This document shows positions 16,463-25,359 of a DNA stretch of 64,000 nt, piece by piece (position 1 is the stretch's first letter; the number at the start of each line of letters is the position of its first letter). The translations under genes were made by a program, and so were the position numbers. The notes under the pieces are model-generated. The model did no database searches. It was not told the origin of the DNA and was given only the letters and a program-made list of their open reading frames with translations. This stretch comes from Caballeronia peredens. Lineage in GTDB: Bacteria; Pseudomonadota; Gammaproteobacteria; Burkholderiales; Burkholderiaceae. The stretch is taken from the NCBI GenBank assembly GCA_001544595.2, contig FCOH02000006.1:124001-188000 (forward strand), given 5' to 3'.

Positions 16463-17465
16463 TGTGACCGCCGTGCGTTGCGCGCAGCAATTCGAGCGCG
16501 CGCAAACGCATTTCCTGCGGGCTTGCATCGAATGCGCGCCGAAACGCGCGCGTGAAGTCCGATGCGCTCTTGAAGCCGAGACCGAACGCGATATCCGCGA
16601 TCTGCAGGTTGGGAAACCGCGCGAGTTCATCGGCTGCTTCGCGCAAGCGCCGATGACGAATATACGCGCCGAGTCCGCCTTCCTGCTCGAACCATCGGTA
16701 GATCGTCGCGCGCTTCAGGCCGAGCGCGTCGACCACTTTGGTCGGCGTGAGATCGCCTTCGTGCAGATTCGTTTCGACGTAGCGCTTCACCTGCGCCTTC
16801 ACGGCGCTCTGCAACGCGATGCGCGCGACGGGCAACGCATGCGGCCTGGCGGCGAACGTGGCGATCAGAAGTTGCGCGGCCGCATCGAGCGTATCGATTG
16901 CATCGGGCCGTTCGAGTGAAGGAAGCTCGCGCGCGACGGCATCGAAATGGTCGAACACGATGCGCGCAAGCGGGGCTTCATGCGATACCACTCGACCGTG
17001 CAGCGCATCGCAGTCGTCGACATGCGCGGCGAGCATCGCGCGCGGCACGAACAGCGTGAGCACACGGCAGCGAGGCCGCTCGATGCGAAACCGCTGGTTC
17101 AGATCGAGCGCGACGATGCCGCGCACCGAACCCGCGGCGCTGCGTCTCGCGCCCACGCCGCTCATGTTGCCGGTCTCGCCTTCCAGATACACATGAAAGG
17201 CGAAATCGCGACGCGTGTCGGTGGACACGCGTGCGATGGATCGTTCGAGGGTCAGCGCGTCGGTACGCGCTTCCGTGAACACCAGTCCGCCCGCCGCATG
17301 CAGGTCGATGTTGCCGGAAAAACCGCGAGCGATGACATCCTTGTCAGGAATGACATCGACCACATGCCCGACACGCTCGCGCCACGCGAGAAGCTGCCGT
17401 TCCCTCGGGAGCGTCTGCGTCGAGAAGCGGGTAAAAAGCGCGGCTGTGTCGTGCGTGGCGGACAT
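16413..17465 (-). CDS. AraC-family regulator (AraC-binding-like N-domain)
   Basis: 350 residues from the ATG of MSATHDTAAL; the frame stays open 69 codons upstream but that stretch is Arg/Ala-rich and not domain-like. The N-terminal 200 residues match the AraC-binding-like family (RHSFQ-type barrel: RREFAFHVYLEGE region). The C-terminal 110 residues form the AraC HTH pair with RRLREAADELARF and IADIAFGLGFKSASDFTRAFRR. The last 17 codons overlap the opposite-strand MFS gene. It may control that carrier or act on a distant locus; no divergent target gene is adjacent. Confidence 0.85.
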   Translation of the reverse strand: MSATHDTAALFTRFSTQTLPRERQLLAWRERVGHVVDVIPDKDVIARGFSGNIDLHAAGGLVFTEARTDALTLERSIARVSTDTRRDFAFHVYLEGETGNMSGVGARRSAAGSVRGIVALDLNQRFRIERPRCRVLTLFVPRAMLAAHVDDCDALHGRVVSHEAPLARIVFDHFDAVARELPSLERPDAIDTLDAAAQLLIATFAARPHALPVARIALQSAVKAQVKRYVETNLHEGDLTPTKVVDALGLKRATIYRWFEQEGGLGAYIRHRRLREAADELARFPNLQIADIAFGLGFKSASDFTRAFRRAFDASPQEMRLRALELLRATHGGHIMRMHVAGLEAARESG

Positions 17466-17697
17466 GAATATCGAAGGTTGAGCAGCCCGGAAATGAGACG
17501 CATGGTAAAGCGAAAACGCAATGCGCGTATATCGTGCAGGTCGAGGAGCGGCGTGTGCGGCGTCGCGGATGGTCAGGTCGGCGATTCCTGCCGTCATGCC
17601 GCCGTTACATTGCCGTCTCCTTGCCTCACCGGGTTTACGGCCCGCCAATATCAAAAGAACAGCCAGAGGCACGAATTAGACGTAACGGGGCGTCAAC

Positions 17698-17988
17698 ATG
17701 CGAAAGTCCATCACCTTGCCATGCACGAGCGCGGCGCGCGCGACGCTCAGACCGGCCCGCGTCGCCGACGCGCAGCTCGATCATCTCGAGCACATGATCC
17801 GCTCGCTCTCCCTGTCCGGAGAAACCAGCGCTTTCGCCTGTCTCGACCGTGCCTACTGGAAGCGGCGCCTGGCCACGCTCGGCGACGAGAGCGATCTCGT
17901 CACGACGCAGCGGGCGCGCGTGCTGCGTCTGTTCGATCTTCTGGACCGGCATCACGACGACGACGCGCCAAACCAAGCCGCTGCCTGA
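17698..17988 (+). CDS. Small hypothetical protein, 96 residues
   Basis: I do not recognise a family. The protein is basic and polar, with a helix-forming middle (VADAQLDHLEHMIRSLSL), a WKRRLATLGDESDL segment and a His/Asp-rich tail (RHHDDDAP). It has no signal peptide or membrane span. The codon pattern (GC at third positions) is coding-like, better than the overlapping minus-strand frame. The ribosome site (GGGGCG, 8 bases upstream) is modest. The 232 bases before it, back to the AraC start, show no other gene. Confidence 0.55.
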   Translation: MRKSITLPCTSAARATLRPARVADAQLDHLEHMIRSLSLSGETSAFACLDRAYWKRRLATLGDESDLVTTQRARVLRLFDLLDRHHDDDAPNQAAA

Positions 17989-18034
17989 CCAGTCCGGCGG
18001 CTCTGGAAGCATGACGTCTGCGTGCCGTTGGTAT

Positions 18035-18104
18035 GCATTCGTAATGCAAAGTACAAAACCCAAAACGGCATTTCGCATTCAAAACACAAAGTTCGAAATG
18101 CCGT
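18035..18104. repeat. Nested inverted repeats in the intergenic gap 17989-18305
   Basis: This 317-base gap holds no gene. It contains a small dyad GCATT-CGT-AATGC (18035-18047) and a perfect 11-bp inverted repeat, ACGGCATTTCG (18065-18075) with CGAAATGCCGT (18094-18104), separated by 18 A-rich bases. The segment is markedly AT-richer than its surroundings. It could be a terminator for the small upstream gene, an operator, or a REP-like element. No T tract follows, so classical termination is doubtful. Confidence 0.5.
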
Positions 18105-18305
18105 CAGAAGCAAGGCCAGCCTGAGAGAGCGCGATTCACGCGCGGTGCGTTTTTGACCGTCGCGTCGAAAAGTGCTATTACGACGGGTCTTCGCGTCCCG
18201 CGCCTGTCACGCGTGGACCTGCGCGGGATGCGAAGACACCGCACTGCGAAAGCAAAACGTAATAGCATCGGCATGCCCGCCGATTCGCGTCAGCACAAGG
18301 TCACC

Positions 18306-19682
18306 GTGAATCCAACGACAACCCTCGCCTCCTGGTCCACCCACGACACCCAACTTCTGATTGCCTGCGCACTCGGTCTCGCGATCATCATCGTTTCCAT
18401 CAGTCTGCTGAAGCTCGCGCCGTTCCTGTCCATTCTCGTGGGCACGTTCGCGGCGGGCTTCACTGCGCATCAGCCGCTCGAAGCCATTGCGCAAGCCTTC
18501 AGTAAAGGCGCGGGCGCACTGCTCGGCGATGTGGGCATCATCATTGCGCTCGGCGCCATGCTCGGCGCGCTGATGGCCGAATCCGGCGCGGCCGACCGCC
18601 TCGTGACCACGCTTCTCGATCATTCGACGCCGCGCCGCCTGCCATGGATGATGGCCTTCGTCGCGATCATCGTCGGCTTGCCGCTGTTCTTCGAGGTCGG
18701 ACTCGTGATGATGGTGCCGATCATCTTCGTGATGGCGCGCCGCGCGAAGCAGCCGATCCTGCGCATTGCGATTCCGGCGCTCGCCGGCATGACGACGCTG
18801 CATGCGTTGCTGCCGCCGCATCCCGGCCCGTTGATCGCGGTGAGCGCACTGCACGCCGATCTCGGTCTGACGCTCGGCCTAGGTCTCGTCGTCGCGTTGC
18901 CCGCCGTCATTCTTGCGGGGCCGCTCTATGGAATCTGGCTTTCGAAGCGCCTGCACATCGAAGAGCCCGAGGAGATGAGCAAACTTTTCACGGCTCACGA
19001 AGACGGCGCATCGACGCCCGGCTTCGCGATCTCGCTCGTCACCATTCTGCTTCCCGTCGTGATGATGCTCGGCCGCACGGTCGCCAAGCTCGCGCTCGCA
19101 AAGGACACGCTGCTGTACGACACGCTCGATTTCGTCGGCGAACCGCTCGTCGCGCTGGCGCTGACCGTGCTGTTCGCCATCGTGATGCTCGGATGGTCGC
19201 GTGGCATGGCCCGCGATCGCGTGGGCGGCATCCTGCGCAAGAGCCTGCCGCCGATCGCGGCGCTGCTGCTCACGATCGGCGCGGGTGGCGGCCTGAAGCA
19301 GATGCTCGTCAATGCGGGCATCAGCGCGACCATCGGCAAGATCGCCGTTGGCACGCACTTGCCGCTGATCCTGCTTGCGTGGCTGATCGCGGTCGCGCTG
19401 CGTCAGGCGACGGGATCGGCGACCGTCGCGACGACGACGACCGCAGGCATCGTCGCGCCCGTAGTGGGCGGCCTTACGGCGACGCACAATTCGCTGATGG
19501 CGCTCGCGATCGGCGCGGGCTCGGTGTTCTTCTGCCACGTCAACGATGCGGGCTTCTGGATGGTGCGCGAGTACTTCGGGCTCAAGCTCAAGCAGACCGT
19601 CGCGGTGTGGTCCGTGTTGCAGACGATCGTTTCCGTGGTGGGCCTCGTGTTGACGCTCGTCTTGTGGAACGTGCTGACCTGA
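18306..19682 (+). CDS. GntP-family gluconate:H+ symporter
   Basis: 458 residues if started at the GTG preceded by AAGG-TCACC. An ATG 33 bases upstream is possible but has no ribosome site. The protein has 12-14 membrane spans typical of GntP/GntT permeases: FEVGLVMMVPI and LHALLPPHPGP in the middle and ATGSATVATTTTAGIVAP near the C-terminus are the family's conserved blocks. These carriers bring in gluconate or related hydroxy acids such as glycerate or fructuronate. No gluconate kinase lies next to it, so the exact substrate is open. Confidence 0.9.
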   Translation: MNPTTTLASWSTHDTQLLIACALGLAIIIVSISLLKLAPFLSILVGTFAAGFTAHQPLEAIAQAFSKGAGALLGDVGIIIALGAMLGALMAESGAADRLVTTLLDHSTPRRLPWMMAFVAIIVGLPLFFEVGLVMMVPIIFVMARRAKQPILRIAIPALAGMTTLHALLPPHPGPLIAVSALHADLGLTLGLGLVVALPAVILAGPLYGIWLSKRLHIEEPEEMSKLFTAHEDGASTPGFAISLVTILLPVVMMLGRTVAKLALAKDTLLYDTLDFVGEPLVALALTVLFAIVMLGWSRGMARDRVGGILRKSLPPIAALLLTIGAGGGLKQMLVNAGISATIGKIAVGTHLPLILLAWLIAVALRQATGSATVATTTTAGIVAPVVGGLTATHNSLMALAIGAGSVFFCHVNDAGFWMVREYFGLKLKQTVAVWSVLQTIVSVVGLVLTLVLWNVLT

Positions 19683-19770
19683 AGCCAGGCACGCGGCGCC
19701 GGCGATCGGGCACGCCTCATGCAACGCGCTTGCAGCGGCAAATCTCACGCACGACGACAAGGAGCACACG

Positions 19771-19947
19771 ATGACTGAGAACACCGATCGTCCGACGCCA
19801 CCGAAGCAGACGCCCGAAGACCCGAATGTCGCGGACCGCCGTTTGTCGGAGGAACAAAAGCGCGCGATGAAAAACGAGCCCGAACGCCCCAAGGCAGACA
19901 AGAAGGACAAGTTACCGAATCCCAAGGACGTCGGCGAAGCGGGCTGA
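19771..19947 (+). CDS. Small, very hydrophilic protein, 58 residues
   Basis: A short frame with a strong AAGGAG site 7 bases before the ATG. The translation begins MTENTDRPTPPKQTPED and ends KLPNPKDVGEAG. It is built almost only of charged and polar residues with Pro and Lys, has no hydrophobic segment, and is probably disordered. I know of similar short Lys/Glu/Pro-rich proteins in Burkholderia-type genomes, often linked to stress, but cannot name a family. It lies 88 bp after the GntP permease gene. The following 235 bases up to the kinase gene are AT-richer, with a dyad GTGCGA/TCGCAC and no further gene. Confidence 0.7.
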   Translation: MTENTDRPTPPKQTPEDPNVADRRLSEEQKRAMKNEPERPKADKKDKLPNPKDVGEAG

Positions 19948-20182
19948 CTTAAAAAAGACCGCACGCGGCGCTTAGCGGCGAGTGCGATTTCTTTAGATCA
20001 ATTCTCCTAGGCGTGTGCGAATTACGTCCGAATATCGCACGCGCGTTCTTAGCGATTATTCTGCATGCAATCCTGAAATGCCATGCGCTCGTGCAGCGTC
20101 GAGCCGCGCTTTTGTTGTATGGTATCCATAAGACTGCGCGGCCGGCGACGCGTCTCGCCGGGATAATCGAAGCAAGACGCTT

Positions 20183-22792
20183 ATGCACGATCCTGCTCAT
20201 TTTCTACCGTCGTTCGTATGGCGCGCGGCGCGCGACGGTGTCATTCAATATGCAAATCCCTGGGCATGCCGTTATCTCGGCATTCCTTTTCCGGAACTGG
20301 TCGGCCGGCACTGGAAAGATTTCATTCATTCCGACGATATTCAACCGGTTCTTGATGCGCTGCGGCAAATGCGCGACGGCACGCTATTGCGCAATGTCGA
20401 CGTGCGTCTGCTGCGCACCGACGGCGCTTTTCGCTGGCACACGCTGCATTTGCAGGCGCGGCGCGACGAAGAAGGGCAAATAGGCGAAACGGTCGGCGTC
20501 GCCATCGACATTCACGAATGCCGACATGCGTGGGCCATGTACGAAGCTAGCGAGCGGCGCCTGCAGGCCGCGTTCGCGGGCGCGCGCATGGGCGCGTGGG
20601 AATGGGACATGAAGACGCGCGTCGTGCGCATGACGGCGCAACTCGCCGCGCTTTATTCGTTTCCGCCCGGCACCGAAGCCGTGCTGTTGTCGGAAGTTTG
20701 GGACCGCGTCGCGCCCGAATATCGCGAGCCGTTTCAGCGCAAGCTCACCGAAGCACTGCGCGATGGCGGTCCCTTCGAATTCGATTTCGTGCTCGAACCG
20801 GGTCCGGGCACGCGCCGCTGGCTGCGCATGCGCGGACACCCGGAATTCGACCGGCATGGCGTGCTCACGCGCGTCTATGGCGTGAGCTTCGACATCAGCA
20901 TGCAGCGCGCCGATGAAGACCGGCTGAGTCTTTCGGAGCGTCGTTATCGCGCGCTGGTCGAATCGACGGGTGCGCTCGTCTGGTCCGCCGACGCGAACGG
21001 CGAGATCCGTCCCTCGGGCGGCGAATGGGAAAAATTCACGGGCGCATCCCCGGACGTGCTCTCGGGATGGGGCTGGCTCGACTACATTCATCCCGATGAT
21101 CGCGAGCGCACGCATCAGGCGTGGCTCGAAGCACTGCAGGAAGGCACGGCGCGCACGCTCATCTTCCGCATGTATCGGCGTGACGGCGTCTATCGCATGG
21201 TGCAGGCACACGCGGCGCCCTTACACGACGACCAGGGCAAGCTGCAGGAATGGTTCGGCACGACAACCGACGTCACCCCGCGCTATGAGGCCCAGGCCGC
21301 GATCGAAGCGCGCAGCTTGCGCCTGACCGTCGCGATGCAGGCGGCGAACATTCATATCGCATCGCTCGAACTCGCGACGTGGACGCTCTTCCTCGAAACG
21401 GGCGGCGAGCGTCAGATTCACGAGACGCTGACCTACGATGCCGCCCTCGCGCGCGTGCATCCCGACGACAGCGCCGCGCTCGACCGCTACATGCGCAGCC
21501 TCGCGGCAGGAGACGATCCCGCCGGCCATTTCGAGTTTCGCGTGCGCAACGTGCACGGCGAGCAATGGATGCAAGGCAGCGCCCTGCTTCAGCGCAGCAA
21601 GGACGGCAAGCCGTTGCGCATCATCGGCAGCGTGATCGACATCACCGAGCGCAAGCACATGGAACTCATGTTGCGCGAGTCGGGACGCCGCAAGGACGAG
21701 TTTCTCGCAATGCTCGCGCACGAACTGCGCAATCCGCTCGCACCGTTGCGCACCGCCATTGCGCTGCTGCAGAAGGATCAGGAAACCGAGGCGCATTTGC
21801 GCGAGCTCATCGACCTGATGCGACGGCAGGTCGAACACATGACGCGCATCGTCGACGATTTGCTGGAAGTGTCGCGCATCACGCAGGGACGCATCGCGCT
21901 GCAAGTCGAGCCGATTCTCGTCGGCACGGCGGTGTATCACTCCGTCGAGGCGATCGCGGGCATGGTCGAGGCGCGCTCGCAGACCATTCATGTCGATGTA
22001 TCCGACGCAACCACATGGGTATGCGGCGACGTCACGCGGCTCTCGCAGATTCTCGTGAACGTGCTGAACAACGCGAGCAAGTACACGCCGGAACACGGGC
22101 GCATTACAGTGAGCGTGCAAGCCGACGAAAACTCGGTTGCAATCGTGATCGCCGATACGGGCACCGGCATCTCTGCGGACCTCTTGCCCAAGGTATTCGA
22201 ACTCTTTTCGCAAGGCGAACGCACGCTGGACCGCTCGAATGGCGGCCTGGGCATCGGACTTTCGCTCGTAAAGAAGCTCGTCGAAATGCATAAGGGAACC
22301 ATCGCTGTGCAAAGCCCCGGACCGGGACTCGGCACGACAGTCACCATCCGCTTGCCACGGCTGCATCATCATGAAAGGCACTCCGCGCGTGCGCTTACGG
22401 AAACGAGCATGCACGAGGCGCGCAAGTCGTTGCGCATACTCGTCGTCGACGACAACCGCGACGCCGCCGATTCGCTCGCCATGCTGTGCGAATCCGAGGG
22501 GCATGTCGCGCGCGTGGCGTATTCATCCGAGGAAGCGCTGGAATCCGCGCCGACGCTCGAACCCGATGTCGCATTGCTCGATATCGGCCTGCCCGATATC
22601 GACGGCTATGAACTCGCACGCCGCCTGCGCCGCAAGGGCGACACGACACCGATGCTCATCGCGATCACCGGCTACGGACAAGCCGAGGACCGCCTGCGCG
22701 CGCAGTCAGCGGGCTTCGACTATCACTTCGTCAAGCCGGTCAACGTGGACAGCCTGCTCAAGCTCTTGTCGTCGTTGACGGTGACACGTTGA
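20183..22792 (+). CDS. Hybrid sensor histidine kinase with multiple PAS domains and a C-terminal receiver
   Basis: 869 residues, no membrane span, so cytoplasmic. Four PAS/PAC units occupy about residues 1-495 (for example YIHPDDRERTHQAWLEAL and the PAC end VIDITERKHMELML). The HisKA box has phospho-acceptor His513 (LAHELRNPLAP). The ATPase domain shows the N box NNASKYTP, DTGTGI and GGLGIGL. The receiver domain begins near 750 with VVDDN, phospho-acceptor Asp800 (LLDIGLPDIDG) and Lys851. A His-rich linker (LHHHERH) joins kinase and receiver. No cognate response regulator is adjacent. The PAS units suggest sensing of redox, light or a small ligand. The ribosome site is weak. Confidence 0.92.
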   Translation: MHDPAHFLPSFVWRAARDGVIQYANPWACRYLGIPFPELVGRHWKDFIHSDDIQPVLDALRQMRDGTLLRNVDVRLLRTDGAFRWHTLHLQARRDEEGQIGETVGVAIDIHECRHAWAMYEASERRLQAAFAGARMGAWEWDMKTRVVRMTAQLAALYSFPPGTEAVLLSEVWDRVAPEYREPFQRKLTEALRDGGPFEFDFVLEPGPGTRRWLRMRGHPEFDRHGVLTRVYGVSFDISMQRADEDRLSLSERRYRALVESTGALVWSADANGEIRPSGGEWEKFTGASPDVLSGWGWLDYIHPDDRERTHQAWLEALQEGTARTLIFRMYRRDGVYRMVQAHAAPLHDDQGKLQEWFGTTTDVTPRYEAQAAIEARSLRLTVAMQAANIHIASLELATWTLFLETGGERQIHETLTYDAALARVHPDDSAALDRYMRSLAAGDDPAGHFEFRVRNVHGEQWMQGSALLQRSKDGKPLRIIGSVIDITERKHMELMLRESGRRKDEFLAMLAHELRNPLAPLRTAIALLQKDQETEAHLRELIDLMRRQVEHMTRIVDDLLEVSRITQGRIALQVEPILVGTAVYHSVEAIAGMVEARSQTIHVDVSDATTWVCGDVTRLSQILVNVLNNASKYTPEHGRITVSVQADENSVAIVIADTGTGISADLLPKVFELFSQGERTLDRSNGGLGIGLSLVKKLVEMHKGTIAVQSPGPGLGTTVTIRLPRLHHHERHSARALTETSMHEARKSLRILVVDDNRDAADSLAMLCESEGHVARVAYSSEEALESAPTLEPDVALLDIGLPDIDGYELARRLRRKGDTTPMLIAITGYGQAEDRLRAQSAGFDYHFVKPVNVDSLLKLLSSLTVTR

Positions 22793-22801
22793 AGACGCGT
22801 T

Positions 22802-22825
22802 AGAGCCGCGTCGGCACGCGGCTCT
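22802..22825 (+). terminator. Strong hairpin after the hybrid kinase
   Basis: AGAGCCGCGT (22802-22811) pairs perfectly with ACGCGGCTCT (22816-22825) around a CGGC loop, giving a 10-bp stem 9 bases after the kinase stop. No T run follows, so it may be a weak intrinsic terminator or a 3' stabilising hairpin. Confidence 0.6.
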
Positions 22826-22869
22826 ACAATAGTCGCTCGATCAACACGCGAACGCACGACGAGGACGCC

Positions 22870-23466
22870 ATGACGAACCCGCCCATCAGCCGCTATCCCG
22901 TTCCCGATCCGCAGCACTGGCCCGACGATATCCGCGCCCGCATTCTCGAGGTGCAGGAAAAGGCGGGCTTCGTACCCAATGTGTTTCTGACGCTCGCGAA
23001 TCGGCCGGATGAGTTCCGCGCGTTCTTCGCCTATCACGATGCGCTGATGCTGAAGGACGGCGGCCTCACGAAGGGCGAGCGCGAGATGATCGTGGTCGCG
23101 ACGAGCGCCGTCAACGAGTGCCTTTATTGCGTCGTCGCGCACGGTGCGATTCTGCGCATCTACGAAAAGAACGCGCTCGTTGCGGATCAGGTGGCAGTGA
23201 ATCATCGCAAGGCGGATATCACGCCGCGTCAGAAGGCCATGCTCGATTTCGCGCTGAAGGTGTGCCGTGCATCTGGCACCGTCGGCAACGACGATTTCGC
23301 CGCGCTCCATGCGCACGGTTTCAGCGACGAAGATGTCTGGGATATCGCGGCGATCACGGCGTTTTTCGGCTTGTCGAACCGCATGGCGAACGTTATCTCG
23401 ATGCGGCCCAACGACGAGTTCTTCCTGATGGGGCGCGTGCCGAAGGAAGCAAAAGGACAAAAGTAA
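22870..23466 (+). CDS. Peroxidase-related AhpD-like protein
   Basis: 198 residues with the CMD/AhpD helical fold; the redox pair is Cys84-x-x-Cys87 with His91 (ECLYCVVAHG). The leading FVPNVFLTLANRPDEF and the trailing FGLSNRMANVISMRPNDEF are typical of the longer 'peroxidase-related' subfamily rather than AhpD itself. An AGGA site precedes the ATG. It would reduce hydroperoxides with a thiol partner; the partner is not visible. It stands between the kinase hairpin and the LysR gene, 42 bp before the latter, so it may share a transcript with it. Confidence 0.87.
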   Translation: MTNPPISRYPVPDPQHWPDDIRARILEVQEKAGFVPNVFLTLANRPDEFRAFFAYHDALMLKDGGLTKGEREMIVVATSAVNECLYCVVAHGAILRIYEKNALVADQVAVNHRKADITPRQKAMLDFALKVCRASGTVGNDDFAALHAHGFSDEDVWDIAAITAFFGLSNRMANVISMRPNDEFFLMGRVPKEAKGQK

Positions 23467-23508
23467 CCGAAGTAACGCCGCTTCAACATCACATAAGAAC
23501 CGAAGCTC

Positions 23509-24402
23509 ATGCGCCTGCCTCCGCTGAAATCCATCATCGCGTTCGAGAGCGTCGCGCGGACCAAAAGTGTGAACCGTGCCGCCGACGAACTCGGTCTCAC
23601 GCCGTCGGCCGTCAGTCATCAACTGGCGAATCTGGAGAGCATCGTCGGACGTCCGTTGTTCACGCGCTTCGGACGCGGCCTCGTACTCACGCCGACCGGC
23701 ACGCAATATCTGTCCGATGTCACGGGCGCGCTCGCCGAACTCAATCGCGCGACCGAACGTGCATCGAGCGAAACGTCCGTCGAGATATTGCGTATTCATT
23801 CGAGCCCGAGCTTCGGTCTCATGTGGCTGTTGCCGCGCCTCGCTGCGTTTCAGGAAGCGAACGGCGACATTCAGATGAACCTCGCGTGCTCATACGAAGA
23901 TGTCTCGTTCACGTCGGGTTATTACGACATCGCGCTGCGCCACGGTTACGCGCACTGGACCGACGTCGAAGTCAAGACTTTGCGGCACGAGACCATCGCG
24001 CCGCTGGCGTCGCGTGACTACCTCGAACGCTTTCCCGTCGTTTCCCCCGACGATCTTCTCGAACGCCGCCTGATTCTCTCCGAAACACCGCTCGTGCAAT
24101 GGCCGCAATGGTTCGGCAAGTTCGGCGTTGCATTCAGGCGCAAGGCATTCGATTTCTCGTTCGACCGCTCCTACATGTCGCTCGAAGCGGCCGCCCTCGG
24201 CCATGGCATTGCGCTCGAAAGCACGATGCTCGCGTCCGTGCATCTCGAACGCGGCTCGCTCGTGCCGGTCTTTGGGCGCGAATATGCCGTCGAAGTCGGT
24301 GCGCATCATCTGGTTTACCCGAGTCAAAACGCCGGATTGCCGCGCGTCGCCAAGTTTCTTGCATGGATGGATCAGCAGATCGAAGGCCGCGTGAATACCT
24401 GA
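23509..24402 (+). CDS. LysR-family regulator, GcvA-like
   Basis: 297 residues. The HTH covers about 8-65 (SVNRAADELGLTPSAVSHQLANLE), and the opening LPPLKSIIAFESVAR with the 'VSHQ' recognition helix is typical of the GcvA-like LysR group. The effector domain follows (HSSPSFGLMWLLPRLAAF). It reads in the same direction as the SDR/MFS/transketolase genes 94 bp downstream and is their likely regulator. The gap contains a small dyad CTCA-N8-TGAG at 24409-24424, a weak operator candidate. Confidence 0.88.
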   Translation: MRLPPLKSIIAFESVARTKSVNRAADELGLTPSAVSHQLANLESIVGRPLFTRFGRGLVLTPTGTQYLSDVTGALAELNRATERASSETSVEILRIHSSPSFGLMWLLPRLAAFQEANGDIQMNLACSYEDVSFTSGYYDIALRHGYAHWTDVEVKTLRHETIAPLASRDYLERFPVVSPDDLLERRLILSETPLVQWPQWFGKFGVAFRRKAFDFSFDRSYMSLEAAALGHGIALESTMLASVHLERGSLVPVFGREYAVEVGAHHLVYPSQNAGLPRVAKFLAWMDQQIEGRVNT

Positions 24403-24495
24403 AAATTTCTCAGCAATAGTTGAGCCAAACTGCGTTGATCGTCAGGTCAAAGGCGAAGAAACTGCGCCTACACCAGACAACCAGCGGAGACAACG

Positions 24496-25245
24496 ATGTT
24501 GCTCGAGAACCAGGTAGTGATCGTCACGGGCGCGGCTTCGGCGCGCGGTATCGGCAAGGCAACGGCGAAGGCGCTCGCCGCACAGGGCGCGCGCATCGTC
24601 GTGCTGGATCTGAAGGAAGCAGACGCGCAAGCCGCCGCGAACGATCTGGGCGATGGCCATCTCGGCCTCGCCTGCGACGTCACCGACAAGGCCGCATGCG
24701 TCGCCGCCGCCCATGCGACGATCGAACGATACGGGCGCATCGATGTGCTCATCAACAACGCGGGCATCACGCAGCCGATCAAGACGCTGGAAATCGGCGC
24801 GGACAATTTCGATGCCGTGATCGACGTCAACCTGCGCGGCACGCTCTACATGTCGCAGGCCGTCATTCCGCAGATGAAAAAGCAGCAGCGCGGCAGCATC
24901 GTGTGCATGTCGTCGGTATCGGCGCAGCGCGGCGGCGGCATTTTCGGCGGCCCGCATTACAGCGCGGCGAAGGCGGGTGTGCTGGGTCTTGCCAAGGCGA
25001 TGGCGCGCGAACTCGGCGCGGACCGTATCCGCGTGAATTCCATCACGCCCGGCCTCATTCAGACGGATATCACCGGCGACAAGCTCACGCCGGAAATGCG
25101 CACGGACATCATCAAGGGCATTCCCCTCGGACGCCTCGGCGACGCCACGGACATCGCCAACGCGTGCCTGTTTCTTGCAAGCGATCTCTCTTCCTATCTG
25201 ACGGGCGTGACGCTCGATGTCAACGGAGGCATGTTGATTCACTGA
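24496..25245 (+). CDS. SDR-family oxidoreductase
   Basis: 249 residues with a GGAGA site 6 bases before the ATG. The cofactor loop is TGAASARGIG, the variant with two extra residues often seen in sugar and polyol dehydrogenases. NNAG lies near 87; Tyr155 and Lys159 with Ser139/140 complete the active site. The C-terminus ends YLTGVTLDVNGGMLIH. It is the first of four genes (SDR, MFS carrier, two transketolase halves) and probably oxidises a polyol or hydroxy acid to the ketone that the transketolase uses; this is inference from the layout. Confidence 0.9.
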   Translation: MLLENQVVIVTGAASARGIGKATAKALAAQGARIVVLDLKEADAQAAANDLGDGHLGLACDVTDKAACVAAAHATIERYGRIDVLINNAGITQPIKTLEIGADNFDAVIDVNLRGTLYMSQAVIPQMKKQQRGSIVCMSSVSAQRGGGIFGGPHYSAAKAGVLGLAKAMARELGADRIRVNSITPGLIQTDITGDKLTPEMRTDIIKGIPLGRLGDATDIANACLFLASDLSSYLTGVTLDVNGGMLIH

Positions 25246-25359
25246 TGCACGCACAGGCGCACCCGGATCAACCGGGGCGCGACGCCACCCAACATGGCAG
25301 CCATAAATGAGACCGGAGTCGGACGCTCAGGCGCGATGTCCGGTCGACAGGAGACACGC

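Noticed and set aside
15596..16630. Minus-strand frame of 344 codons over the MHS carrier
   Set aside because: Charged low-complexity product; the plus-strand carrier has clear membrane spans and family motifs.
16947..18014. Plus-strand frame of 355 codons across the AraC gene and the small-protein gap
   Set aside because: Mostly antisense to the AraC gene; the 96-residue frame inside the gap is better supported.
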